Shown piece by piece: positions 36,042 to 47,498 of a stretch of DNA of 64,000 nucleotides. The position numbers and the translations under genes are program-made. The notes under the pieces were generated by a model. The model was given only the letters and a program-made list of their open reading frames with translations. It searched no databases and was not told where the DNA came from. Source of the stretch: Plantago ovata (Eukaryota; Streptophyta; Magnoliopsida; Lamiales; Plantaginaceae); assembly GCA_028274465.1 (NCBI GenBank), contig CM051455.1, forward strand, positions 49,515,351 through 49,579,350, read 5' to 3'. Position 1 is the first letter of the stretch. Every line of letters starts with the position of its first letter.

Positions 36042-39000
36042 GAGCAAGAAAACTTCCATGACCAAAAAACAGTTACGTACAAGCTGATCCACTAGGATCC
36101 CGGCATAACCAAAACAGACCACAACATCTATCACAGTAAGCTATAGTACTTCAGTAACTATATAACTCCTATACATCCTATAAACGAGAACAGAACAAAT
36201 GCAAACCAGAATGCATTTGGGCTCTAGACTGGATCATGTGGATTACTTGTTGAGCCAAACCTGAATTGGTCTGTTGCTGTTCAAAGACTGCCTGATTTCG
36301 CTCCATCCATTATGCATAAATTGTCTCCGTCACTGCCAGTTTCACTAACTTGGCTTTCATAGATTTGCCTCATTTTATTTCTCGTAAAACAATACTCACA
36401 ATTTTTTGAGCTTTCTTTCATTTTTTTAAAAGATGATTTGTGTACTGAATAGTAAGCAGGAAGATTATTGTGGAAGTGAGGAAGTATTTCTTTGCTTTTA
36501 CTGTTGAATTTATGAACACTCAAAGGATCCATACTAATACGTTGAGGATACGTGGTCTCTGCAGTTCTGCACAAACAATAGTCTTTTCCTTTTTTTTTTG
36601 TTTTTGGTTTTGTTTTTCCTACCCAATCTGATAAAGAAAAACCTAAAAAAAACGTATCATTTACCTCTTCTTTCCATCAGTTTATCTTTTATGGCTGGGT
36701 TTGGGATTTCATGGATAGGGCTAGATATATTTTTAATTTTACATATGCGAGCCCAAAAATTTCTTTTTTATTTTAATTTCACCCCGTTAATAAGTCAACA
36801 AATTACAACCATGGCCCCTCTTTTTTTCCTAATTATTATAGTCAGGTCACGATGAATATTACTCATCCGTTTTTTTGGATTCTATACGTTTGCTTTTGGA
36901 TCGGAGTTTTAGGAGATTTATATAATGAGTGTAGTGTGTTGGTTTAGTGGCAGTACCCACAATAAAGTTAAAGTTGTGAGATAAAGATTTGCCAAAAATA
37001 GAAACGTATAGAATCTAACGAAACGGACAAAACTGGAATATGTATAGAATCCAGAAAAACAGATGAGTAACAGAGTATAAAAAAGATTAAATGTATCACT
37101 ATCCTATCCTACTATTTTAAATTTTTACATATCAACCTATCCATCTCTTATTTGTATTCATACTGTATTTGTATTGGTGCTACCATTGCTGTCCTTGCTT
37201 TCATATTTTAGGATTCTGAGTTCGGACTTATCCATTGGATAAATATTGTCGTTTATCGACCAAATTTAACAAATATCAAAAGATCAATAAATACACCATT
37301 TTCTATGCAATCAACCTCCATTACATATTTAAGGCCCAAAACAAAAAATATAATTATCATAACTTAAATGGTTATCCATTTAATAAGCCAAAATATCCTA
37401 TTGGTTAACCATTTTTTTGACACCCTTAAATTTGCGACTTGCATTTGGCTTGTATATGGAGTTGTGAACTGATGATATGTATGACTTGACCTCCTTCCAC
37501 CTCTTACTTTCTTCACTTCAACTCGGAATTTTGCCAATTGTGTGCTTGTGTTGTGTGCCAGGTTACTTTTCTTCGCTACATTCAGAAATGGAAGAAGAGG
37601 ATTGTTTTTGTCTTGAACAAGGCCGACATTTATCGAACTGCACAGGAGGTTGACATTATTATCTCTTGTACACATGCACATATTCATGCATAAACAGTAT
37701 ACATATACACCTTGCTGGACTGTGGTCTTCTTGTTTTAGAAAGCAGAGTTCTACTAAAATCATCAATGTCATATATTTGATCAAGTTTGGCCCTGAACTA
37801 TTTGTGTAGCTTGAAGAAGCTATTGCATTCATCAAGGAAAGTACTCGAAGAATGCTAAATGCTGATGACATCATCTTATTCCCTGTTTCTGCACGGAGTG
37901 CTCTTGAGTTGAAGATTTCTGATTCTCTCAGAGGTTTGGAAGAGCAAGAAAAATCTTTTGATTCTCCACATCAGACGATCAACAAATTTTCTGATCTTGA
38001 GAAGTACCTTTATAGCTTTTTGGATGAGACAACTAGTAATGGGAGCGAAAGAATAAAGTTGAAGCTAGAGACTCCGGTTAGGATTGCTGAACAGCTGGTT
38101 TCAGCTTCTCAAAGGATTGTCAGGGAGGAATTTCATCAAGCTGAACGGGACTTATTGTCGGTGAATGATCTTGTCAGTAGTGTACAAGAGCATGCCTGGA
38201 AGATGGAAAACGAAAGCATATCACGGAAGAGACAAATTTTGTCTCTGGTATGTCATGTTCCCTTTACATACATCTCTTTTTGATTGCTTTCTTTGGGTGA
38301 TCATAACATTAATGCTGTTCATACAAGTGCAGATTGATAATGCACAAGCACGTGCCATCAAGCTTGCGGAATCTACTCTGCAGTTATCTAATCTTGACCT
38401 TGTTACATCATATGTTCTCAAAGGAGATAAATCTAGCCAAATGCCAGTGACCTCGAGTCTTAGAAATGATGTAATCGATCCCGCTGTCTTAGAAGCTCAA
38501 GTAAGTGAACAATTCTGTTTACACTGTGATCTAATTGTTATTCTCGTTGAAGTACACTGGTCTTGTTTGAATAAAAATATGTATTCTTCCACTTGTATGC
38601 AGAAATTGCTAGCGGAATATGCAGTATGGTTGGAATCAAGCAATGCCCGTAAAGGGAAAGCATATAGGGAGTATTTCGAAAACAAATGGCCTTCAGTTGT
38701 TGCATCGGCACAGTCCCAATTGAAGGCCAGTGAACTTCTAAGAATGAAGCATGAGCTTAGCATAAGAGTGATTGAAGATTTTAGTGCTGCTGCCGCCTCT
38801 AAAGTTTTCGATCAAGAAATGCGCGAAGTGGTAAGCTGGAGTTACTGCTGGATGTTATCTTTGGTGTGCGTGTTCAGATGGTAATAAGCTGTAACTATGT
38901 GATGCAACTTACTAGCATCAGATGGTGGAGCAAGCCATCTAATTTCGTATTTCAGTTACAGCTCAAAGTATTGTATTGGTCAGAGACTGTTATTACATTT

Positions 39001-40501
39001 ATTAGATGCTCTTCTGGTTTAACTGCTCTGGCGCTGCATATCGCAAATTATAACTATTTGAAACCCTGTATCTGAATAACAATTTTTCTATTACTAATCT
39101 ATGGCCCTGAATTTTCAGGTTTTGAGTACTTTTGGTGGACTTGGAGTAGCTGGGCTTTCTGCATCACTTTTGACCTCAGTCTTGCCAACGACTTTAGAAG
39201 ATCTCCTTGCTTTGGGCATTTGCTCAGCTGGCGGGTATGTAATCTTATTCTTATTTTATGTATTTCCCTGGGTGCATTAGTGGCCAGTACCATAGTTGGA
39301 TCAAGCTTTTTAATTGCATTCGATTGGACTCCGAGTATTACCTCCTAAAGCCTAAGCTAATTGATAAATAAAAGCCATATAGAACAAAATAAATCTTGAA
39401 AATTTCATAGAACCTGGTTTAAAAAGAAGTTTAGTTAAAAATGAACCCTAAATATGAAAGTCTTTCTTATTCTTTTTCTTTTCTTTTCTTTTTTCTTTTT
39501 TTAATTTTTTTTTTTATTTAAACATTCATGTGATGTTGAATTTGAGCAGAAAGTTAAAAACATACAAGAGAAACGTTATCTCGTCTTCATGTGTAAATGC
39601 CCTAAACATGAAACTCTTTTTTTTTACTTTATTTAAACATTCGTGTGATGTTGAATTTGAGCAGAAAGTTAAAAACATCTTTGTATTCGAGAAAGTATAT
39701 CTCCTCTTCATGTGGAAATGCTCTTGTCCATGACTGCGGGGTACGCTGCGGTTCTCGACGATTGGGCACTTGAATTTTCAATAAGTTTTTTAGTTTAGCT
39801 TATCAAACAATCAGTTTTAACCACGTCCTTCCACTGCTTATTAATTTTTAGTTTCATGGTGCAATTGGTTTTTGTTTTGAGTTATATTGTTCAACTCAAC
39901 TTTCAGCGTCTCAAATCTTTCTCTTTGTTGTCATGTTGTTCAACTTGCTTGTCTATATATTTTATTTTAGGTTGCATCACCATTACCATCCCCTTAGTTT
40001 AAGTTGTTCCTTGATTTTTTTTGCTGCTTTAATGCTCTTCATGTCATACCCCTCATGATCATCATTATTATCGTCAGATCAAGAATATGATATTGATGGG
40101 TGTTTTGTGCTCATAAAAGTAGAGATATATCAAATCCGTCCGTGTAAATGTGCTGCTGATCTAGGCTCTGCTCTTCAATGTCAACTAAAATCTTACCTTT
40201 ATCACTTTATGACAGACTGTTTGCGGTTTCAAATTTCCCATCCCGTAGACGACGTTTGGTGGATAAAGTGAGAAGAACGGCTGAATCCTTGGCACGCCAG
40301 GTTGAAGAGGCCATGCAAAAGGACCTGGTAGAGTCTACCACCAATCTAAACAACTTTGTAAAGCACATCGGTGAACCATATCAAGAGCTGGCGCAAGATC
40401 AAGTCAACAAACTATCTGGCACGCTAGATGAATTAACAGCTATCGAGGAGAAACTTGAGTCATTGCAAATTGAGATCCAAAACCTTCATGTGTCAAGGTA
40501 G
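32147..40501 (+). CDS. FZL: FZL (FZO-like), chloroplast dynamin-superfamily membrane-remodelling GTPase
   Basis: FZL acts at chloroplast inner-envelope and thylakoid membranes and shapes thylakoid and chloroplast morphology. Eleven exons join in frame: 32147-32636, 33267-33829, 33947-34015, 34934-35128, 35443-35574, 37562-37648, 37810-38247, 38333-38500, 38603-38830, 39119-39234 and 40216-40501 (923 residues). After a Ser-rich transit-peptide-like N-terminus comes YPGGYKRPE-like FPGGYKRPE, then a TIM-barrel-like region (RAYLLIDERVDIAAAV). The GTPase motifs are GEFNSGKSS (about 375), PTTNEIT, VDTPGTN (about 443) and NKAD (about 502). A hydrophobic segment VLSTFGGLGVAGLSASLLTS (from about 791) is the membrane region, and a coiled coil ends in LHVSR. 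The start is uncertain: upstream in-frame ATGs lie at 31976, 32054 and 32084. Confidence 0.95.
32678..33105. repeat. 102-bp tandem repeat, about 4 copies, intron 1 of FZL
   Basis: CCTGTTTGTATATTGTA recurs near 32679, 32781, 32883 and 32987, and a shortened form near 33089. The period is 102-104 bp. Copies are highly similar, implying recent expansion. They lie between exons 1 and 2 and do not touch splice sites. Confidence 0.93.
36005..36590 (-). mobile_element. 5'-truncated LINE fragment with poly(A), intron 5 of FZL
   Basis: On the minus strand the fragment ends in 36 A residues (T run 36005-36040). Upstream of the tail one frame reads KAKLVKLAVTETIYA, stop, WMERNQAVFEQQQ, then QQVIHMIQSRAQMHS, the typical C-terminal end of plant LINE ORF2. 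Other stops and frameshifts follow. The 5' border near 36590 is approximate, and no target duplication was identified. It is inserted antisense to FZL. Confidence 0.75.
36862..37067. mobile_element. Stowaway-like MITE (206 bp), intron 5 of FZL
   Basis: The ends CTCATCCGTTTTTTTGGATT and, inward from the right, CTCATCTGTTTTTCTGGATT are inverted repeats continuing into CTATAC. TA flanks both ends. Non-coding. Confidence 0.88.
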
Positions 40502-41900
40502 TAACCGAAACTTTCTTTACTTGTACTTTAGACATAAGCCAATATGTTGTTGTATTTGTTAATTTGATTCATAAAGTTTGGGGCAATGAAACTTGTTTGT
40601 ACAGAAATAATTCGGTAACGAATACATTACCCCTAAAGCAAATCATTGTTAAAAGCCCAGGTTCGGCTCTATGCATATAGTAGTATAACTTACACTAATA
40701 ATTCTAATATTGAATTGGTTTGGAATTTTGGATAACATTGTTTATGCAGTGTCGGAGTATGTAATCATGCATCCAGCTTTGAGATTCTTCCATGCAAGTA
40801 GTTATGTGATTTTTTTGAGTCTGCTTTGCTTATGCTTTAGGTTTAATGTAACCATAGAGATTATTAAAGTTTGTCGTCATAGTTGGTCAGCTTACTTTTT
40901 GTTTATTTGGCTGGTAAGCAACGCAAAATCAACCATTCTCGTGCCGAAACGTCTCTGCGTGGTCTCATATTATAATCGGCTAATTGCCCACTTTTCATCC
41001 TTTTCCACATTCTAGTCGTTTTTTTGTCTTCATTCTTCAACGTTTTGTGTGGAGCGGAGAGGAAATATCTCAAAAGGTTGCCACCATACGCACAGTTGCC
41101 CCAGTGGATGTGAGTGTTTCCTATTGTTTCTAAAAAACATTTTTTTATTCGGATAGCAAATGCATGCATTGGTGTTTGCGACATCCTCTATGAACATACT
41201 TCCATAGACGAGAGGATGTGGATCTCAGATTCCCTATCCCATGAATATCATTATGTTTGCTTCTTTTTTTAATGGTATTTAATGAGTGTTATATTACTTC
41301 GTTTGATTGGCTGGATTATGTATAATAATGTAAAAAAAATGAAAATAGGAGAACTTAGATCACTAGCAATGGTGGTCTTATTTGAGTCTTATAAACCCTA
41401 AATAAGCTATAACGGAGTGTTATTTGGTCTTCATAAATGTAGTCCATGCTTGAAGGCTACATATTTGAAGTCCCCAAATAAGTATCAAATAATATTTTTT
41501 TAATTTCCTTTTCTTTTTATGCATGTAGAATGTAATGTAGAATGTATGTGTCAGATGGAACCCAAAAAAAAACTCCTAATAAGTCCAAACCATTATAACA
41601 AAAATTGGAAGGGGCTTATTTGAGATTTAAGTTTGTAGTCGACCATTATTATTAGTGATGTTAAAACACTAGGTGGGAATGCGATATAGTAGTACATTGC
41701 TTACCTCTCAAAAATCGTTTTGGAGAATCACCATTCACCAGGTTACATTTTAATTCCCTAGTTCTGAACTTCTGGTGGTACTTGTGTATTTATGTGAGCG
41801 TTTACCTTGTACTTTTAAAGTCAATTTTTGCAAACAATCACTTCCAAACTTTATTAGTACTATATTTGTAACATTTTACAGACACTAATCGAAGTTTATA
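40502..41900. other. FZL 3' flank and intergenic DNA
   Basis: The first few hundred bases should contain the FZL 3' UTR. The rest is AT-rich. I found no protein motifs in the short open frames. Confidence 0.4.
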
Positions 41901-42689
41901 GGGAATATTACTTCTGGACCCCTTGCTAGATGACATCTTTTCATCTGAAGGACCGTCTTGCAAAGAATTACATTCAGGCCCATTTGGCCATTCCGGCGTT
42001 GACCACAAAATTTTGATATTTTCTCTCTCATACAACCAAACATGGCCTTATATTTTCTTTTTTAATTTATCTTTTTTTTTCCTTTTCACTTTTTTTTCCT
42101 CCTTCTTCTTCGAAAATCCGGTGCCGGAATCCGGCACCGGAACCGGTGGCAGCTCCGGTCGGAGCTGCCACGCAGCTCCAGATCGGAGCTGCCATGGCAG
42201 CTTCCGATCTGGAAGCTGCCATGGCAGCTCCGATCGTGAGCTGCCATGGCAGCTCCGATCTGGAGCTGCGTGGCAGCTCCGACCGGAGCTGCCACCGGTT
42301 CCGGCACCGGATTTTCGAAGGAGGAAAAAAGAAAAGAAAAAAAATTTTGGGTCTTATTTTTTCATATTAATGTTGTTGGGATAGATTTGCAATTACATTT
42401 GGGATCCATTTGAAAATTTTAAAAGTTTTTCGTGTAAATTTCATAAACTCGAAAATATTGAGGGTCAATGTATAATAAACATAAATTAATGTTGTTTGGT
42501 CAATGCAAAATTCTGAATTTTGACCAGGGGCAAAAATGTACTTTCCACGTTTTAATTCGCGAAGAGTCAAGATCGTGGACCTGGATGTAATTAAAATCCA
42601 TCTAGTTGGAGACTATATGTAATTGATGAACTAATGGTCCGTTATATGTAATTAGGACATCTAAGAGGGGTACTGTATGTAATTTGCCC
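41901..42689. mobile_element. Non-autonomous DNA transposon-like unit with palindromic core (789 bp)
   Basis: The ends resemble inverted repeats: GGGAATATTACTTCTGGACC on the left and GGGCAAATTACATACAGTAC read inward from the right, both running on into CCCT and AGATG. TTATA flanks both sides (41896-41900 and 42690-42694), a possible 5-bp target duplication. The interior has a GC-rich palindrome and no coding capacity. Superfamily uncertain; a 5-bp duplication is unusual for MULEs (9) or hATs (8). Confidence 0.55.
42109..42319. repeat. Nested GC-rich palindrome (GGCAGCTCC / GGAGCTGCC array)
   Basis: Arms start TTCGAAAATCCGG and end CCGGATTTTCGAA. They contain serial GGAGCTGCC and GGCAGCTCC blocks, interspersed with GATCGGA or GATCTGG, which are themselves short palindromes. 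Arms match almost fully, except for about 15 extra bases near the start of the left arm. Composition is sharply GC-rich within AT-rich DNA. Confidence 0.95.
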
Positions 42690-42694
42690 TTATA

Positions 42695-44442
42695 TCTGGA
42701 GTAAAATTTTAGTAGATCCATAATATATTGGCCAACTTCATTTGTTTTTTCTTAATTTCAAGTGACGCCTATGATGATAATTATTTGCAAACATGGGATG
42801 TGACTAGTCTATGACTATCTATATATCTAGAACCATCAATCTATAACTTGGAAATCCCAACTCCTCCCACTCACGATTTTCGTTCAGGAACTAGCATGGG
42901 CTACAAATGCAATATATGAAAGATGAAGACTTTGGAACTGAAGAAAGTGAAGTTAGAAAGGGTCCATGTCATGTACTTGTGAGCCGTGGTTAAATTACAA
43001 TATAGAGGTTATTGACTTTGAGTCTTTGATAACTTACTCCGTGGTCAATGAGTCTCCTGTCAAAAATGAACCGATAAGGTGATTGGATATTTTTTTTTTC
43101 TTCAAAAAGTTACTAGCTTTTCAAATGAGTATCACATGATCAACATTCACCACATATACTTCTTATAATTAAACTATCGTAAATTTGAAATCAAACTATG
43201 AGGTAACATTGTGTCAAAATTTAATTTTATTTCTAGTAAAGGGATTGAGCCATGAAGAGAATCTGGGACTGATATTTGACGAAAGCTCATGTAGACACGT
43301 ATCAAGTAGACCATAGCCTATAGAACGTAGTACTACGATAGATGCACTGGGAAAAGGCTTTTGTAATGATATATTGCTGCTTAGGCAAGAATGGAAGGAA
43401 CAAAAGTACAAAGAGGAGAGATTAGTAGAGACGATGCAAGAAAGTATCATTTGTGGAAACTAAATATCGTGCATGCAATTTTTGCCGTTGTTTTTGCAAA
43501 TGCAGCTAAGCCTAAGAATACTTGCCAATTTCATCACACCACATATCTAACCGATAGCTTTACACTTTAAATGAACGACCTTCTTTCATTTTGGACATGC
43601 ACAACAATTGCTTTGCTTGGTCTGTAATTTAAAGAGTGACGCTGCGTCTCGGTCACGGGTGTCTCAAAATATTTAAGGTCCGTGTAGTTTATGTTCTCCT
43701 TCTTACACATTAGAATGAATTTGTTATATTACTTGTTTAAGTAGGGGGCACCGTGGTTATAATAAAAAAGTAATAATATGGTGAAAAAAAAAACCGTAAA
43801 TAAATAAATGGGACGAAAAAAAAAAAAAATGTGAAGAAATGAATGCTACAGAATTAGCATCAGTTTTCTTTGGTACAATTCACGTACTTTGTTGGGATTT
43901 TGGCATCAATGTTAGCTCGTCCATCCGTGATTCACTTTGATACGCGTGAATCGTTCGTCTTCTAGATGGTCATATTCTTTCATGAACGTAACTGCAACAA
44001 AACAATAAAGAACGTCCCTAGTTGAAGGACAAAAAGGATTAGACATAGAAAGACATAGTTGGGAATTTATCAGTGTTATTCATCAGAAAATATTACAATG
44101 TAAATAATGGGATCACCCTGCAACACTGTATAATAGTTTACCTGACAATTGTTCTACGTTAACTAGAAATATAAAGTAAATATAATTCTATATACAAATC
44201 CTAATCTACGTGTTTTACCTTTACGGGAATTTGAACATCTATCTTATTCATAAATATTGGCCTTATCCATAATCATTCTAGATGATTCCCGCTATTTGAA
44301 TCTGACATACGAATTAACCGCGGCCCAAACGTGTAGAAATCCATATATTTTTTCACAATATTATAAAATATTAAGAAAATTTTGGTTATAGTATGAAAAT
44401 TCATTGTTTCGCGTAATTCATTAGTTTTTCAAGCTACTAAAA
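42695..44442. other. Intergenic, nothing recognised
   Basis: AT-rich DNA with A runs near 43790-43830. A minus-strand open frame at 43214-43450 has no recognisable motif and I do not call it. Confidence 0.4.
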
Positions 44443-44447
44443 ATATA

Positions 44448-45014
44448 TGTTGGGAATTTATGCGCTCCATCAGACGCTTCCTGCCCAAGCGGCGCTCCTG
44501 ACCCAGATGATGATAGCCATATAGTCCAACTGCGTCCTTGGAAGCCCAAATTGATATAGCCAGAGCTAAAATTACTAATGCCAGAGCAATTTACCTTTTA
44601 TAAACACTAATCATTCCTAAAATGGCACGTAAATTGCTCTGTCATTAGTAATTTTAGCTCTGGCTATATCACTAGCCTATATTAATTTGTTGAGTCATCT
44701 TCTAATCATATTGAGTTATAGTTGAGTCGTTGTCCTTACCCGTCAGAGTTATAGTTATTCTTTTGTTGGGCTTAGTCCGTCAGATCTGTGGTCCATGAGA
44801 TACCCTAGAAGGTTCTTGGTCTATTATATAAATCGGTCAACTCTAATTGTCATTCTCACAATTTGATAAATTCAGTTATATCCCAGTAGAAACTCTCTCT
44901 TTCTCTCTTGCTAACCTCATGACTTTGCCAAGATTCCCTCCCCTCAAATTCCATTCTTCGCGCCAACAATCCGTTCCACGAATAATAATTCTCAGTTCGT
45001 TCAGGATCCCCACA
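44448..45014. mobile_element. Solo LTR (567 bp) with ATATA target duplication
   Basis: Begins TGTTGGG and ends CCCCACA, the TG...CA form of an LTR with a short imperfect inverted repeat. ATATA flanks it at 44443-44447 and 45015-45019. No internal retrotransposon domain or second LTR is nearby, so it looks like a solo LTR left by recombination. A TATA-like TATTATATAAA element near 44823 is consistent with LTR promoter sequence. Confidence 0.8.
44553..44670. repeat. Hairpin inside the solo LTR (41-bp arms)
   Basis: Arms 44553-44593 and 44630-44670 are reverse complements with one mismatch (GCTCTGGC against GCTCTGTC), around a 36-bp spacer. Arms start GATATAGCCAGAGC. It may be a small foldback element inserted into the LTR or an LTR-internal structure. 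Confidence 0.93.
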
Positions 45015-45118
45015 ATATATAACACAATCATTTGAACCTTACAATAATTTACCATAGGCTGCGTGAGGGATGACCGTCGCACTCAAATTCCGATCAATGC
45101 TTGCATTATCAAACTTAA

Positions 45119-45948
45119 GGGGCTGATTGGTTAGTGTGTATTTATAAATGTGGTCAAAGGGTGTTTTATGGATTTGGGCCTCCGTTTGTAAAATTTTATT
45201 CTGCAAGTGTGTTTGTCCAAAAAAATGGACCGATTGGTTGAGATAATTGGACTGCGTTTGGGCGGAAATATTACATCTGTGAAACACACATTTTTGATTG
45301 GTCTGCAGCATTCTGCAAGTGTGTTTGTGGATTCTGTGCATTTTAAAGTGATTGGTTTGGATTGTAATGTTCATAAACTGTGTTTACAAACTCCATGATT
45401 GGTTCCCAGTTTATTTTTTGGTTGTCTTTTGATTTTTTTTTGAGAAAATAACAAGAACATAAGAACATGTTTTGAGGTTTTTTGCTGAACAACAACAGAT
45501 TTCATTGAATGCCTTGGCAAAAGATTTGATCAGAACAACAACAGATTTCATTGAATGCCTTGGCAAAAGATTTCTTTCAACAAGAACAGAAGAACAGATC
45601 AAGAACAGACCAAGAACTGCAGAACTGAATTCATCAGAAGAACAACAGATTTCTTTCAACAAGAAGAGAAGAACAAAATTCCTTAATCTGCAGTATTTAA
45701 CAAGAACAATCCAGGAATAACCAGAACAGTTTTTAACAAGAACAGAAGAAGACAATAACAGAATTCATTGAACTTTTTACGCAAAGATTTTAGCAAGAAC
45801 AGTCCTGGATTAATTAATTGAACTTCGTACATACGACATAACAGATTCTACTAATAATTGCAACCAACAGTTGTTACTAGACTCTATATGCCTACCGATA
45901 TAACGTAGACTTCGTACATACGACATAAAGTTGAACATCTTTCCGACA
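45119..45948. other. Left end of the island: GATTGGTT motifs and AAGAACAG-rich repeats
   Basis: The first 300 bp carry repeated GATTGGTT and AAGTGTGTTTGT motifs, resembling subterminal transposon repeats. Between about 45482 and 45600 a 59-bp unit (CAACAACAGATTTCATTGAA...) is tandemly duplicated, followed by AAGAACAG-rich low-complexity DNA. Open frames here are repeat artefacts. Confidence 0.6.
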
Positions 45949-46564
45949 TCAGAATATTGCAGCAGAACATATAAAACCACAAACAAATGCACCAGCAACT
46001 GTCATGAAATAGAGGTCTGGACTTTTCTCTTCCCCTGGCAGATTCAAACTACCTACATTTGTTGGCTCTGGATCGACATAATCAACAAGTTCAGGCATCT
46101 CAGCAATGGAAGAATCAGCCTCGTTAACGCAGCTCCCAATTGTGACTTCATCCTCATCTGCATTCTGAATTGGGACATGAGTTTGTGCACAGATTTGTTC
46201 CTTCAGCTCCAATTCGTTCTTCAACCTGAGATTTTCAGCTCGTACTCGATCAATCTCCTCTACTAGCCCCCGATTTGCATCTCGAAAGTTGTTGATCACC
46301 TCCACTGACCTTAGAGTGAACGCCCAGTCAGTCCACTCCCAATAGCTGCATCCACCAGGCAGCTGATACATGAAAATGAAACAGAAAAACAAGTCAGTGG
46401 AATAGCTTTCAGAACTGTAATGCAAATGTGATAGAATATGAGTTTCTTACCTTGTATCTCTCACACCGTTCAAATCGTCTTCCCGGGTTTTTTCTAGTCC
46501 ATGATGTGAAAGAAAGCTTCATCAAGGGACAGTGGTGAATCCGACTTGGCATTTGAGGCTCCAT
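45949..46564 (-). CDS. GRF zinc-finger protein with coiled coil and C-terminal membrane anchor
   Basis: Exons 46451-46564 and 45949-46362 join in frame to give 175 residues. The first 50 residues form a GRF zinc finger: first ligands at about H10/C12, then TRKNPGRRFERC with C34, LPGGC with C43, and the closing YWEWTD. The usual CxC pair appears as HxC. The intron falls inside the finger, between C34 and C43. Residues of about 57-100 are a predicted coiled coil (FRDANRGLVEEIDRVRAENL). The last 21 or so residues, LYFMTVAGAFVCGFICSAAI, look like a tail-anchor membrane helix. GRF fingers bind single-stranded nucleic acid in some nuclear enzymes. The function of these small plant versions is unknown to me. 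Confidence 0.85.
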
Positions 46565-47498
46565 CCTTTCTTTTTGAGTGTTTAGTTTGTATGTTTTTTG
46601 AGAGGCAGAATTGTGAATGTTGCAATCTGATTTGGGGTATAAATAATAGTTGGAGTTGGAACCCTAAGTTGGATAATATCTTTGGTGGCTAAGTTGGAAG
46701 CTGCCACTTGTATGGTTGGATGTTCTCCATCCATTTATCTATCAAGTTTCCCTCCAAAATTTCAATCATCCCTCCAAGAATGTTTGTTGTGTTTCGATGC
46801 CTTACATTCGACCTCCGTTGAACATAGAACAAGACTACGAATCTCAAACAAATGGATGATTTGTCATTTCAATCTGTATAGTATTCGATACCATGTAACG
46901 TTTGGCTAGTTTTCTAAGAACTGGTGTTTATAATATGGAACAATCACATTGAAGAGTACTGGCCATACGAATAAAGTAACACATATTAACAATTTGACAT
47001 GTCGACTGTAATTGCAAGCACTGTCTCAAGTAGTAGTTGTGTTATACGTGTCAGTTTTGCGATTTTTGTTGTACATAACTTGATTAGAAGACAAGTAAAC
47101 GGAAATTAGACTCGTATACTCGTATTGATACTGTCGATTAGTTTGTATGTTTTAGCAAAGTCTGTTATTGACTTTACCATTCTTTTTAAAAGTCTCTGCA
47201 TTGAAAATGTATTTCTAACTTTAGATAGGAATTTGGCTAAGTTTTGTTGATTATAACCACCCCTTTCATTAACATAAACTGACATCTTACATGCCAACTA
47301 GAAGAACTAAAACATTAAATCACTAAAGACGACAACGACCAATTAAGCTGAAACGTAGCAGCAACTAAGCTCTAACAGGTTCTGAAGCAAAATACTTAGA
47401 CGAACTTAAAAAACAATATGCATGGTGGGGTGGTTTAGGATATCAACACAGAATTTTGGGGAGCTCTGTATGACTTATGGCTCTGGACCGCCTAGTGA
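46565..47498. other. Intergenic inside the island
   Basis: Promoter and leader region of the minus-strand GRF gene (from 46565) and the 3' flank of the next minus-strand gene. No additional gene recognised. Confidence 0.4.

Noticed and set aside
36281..36574. Minus-strand 97-codon open frame in FZL intron 5
   Set aside because: Out of frame with the LINE-derived homology; the region is a truncated LINE.
42086..42384. Open frames with repeated SCHGSSDLELRGSSD-like peptides on both strands
   Set aside because: Products of the GC-rich palindrome; both strands give similar peptides for that reason.
43214..43450. 78-codon minus-strand open frame
   Set aside because: No family resemblance and nothing supportive around it.
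45411..45755. Open frames in the AAGAACAG-rich block
   Set aside because: Low-complexity tandem DNA with no motif.
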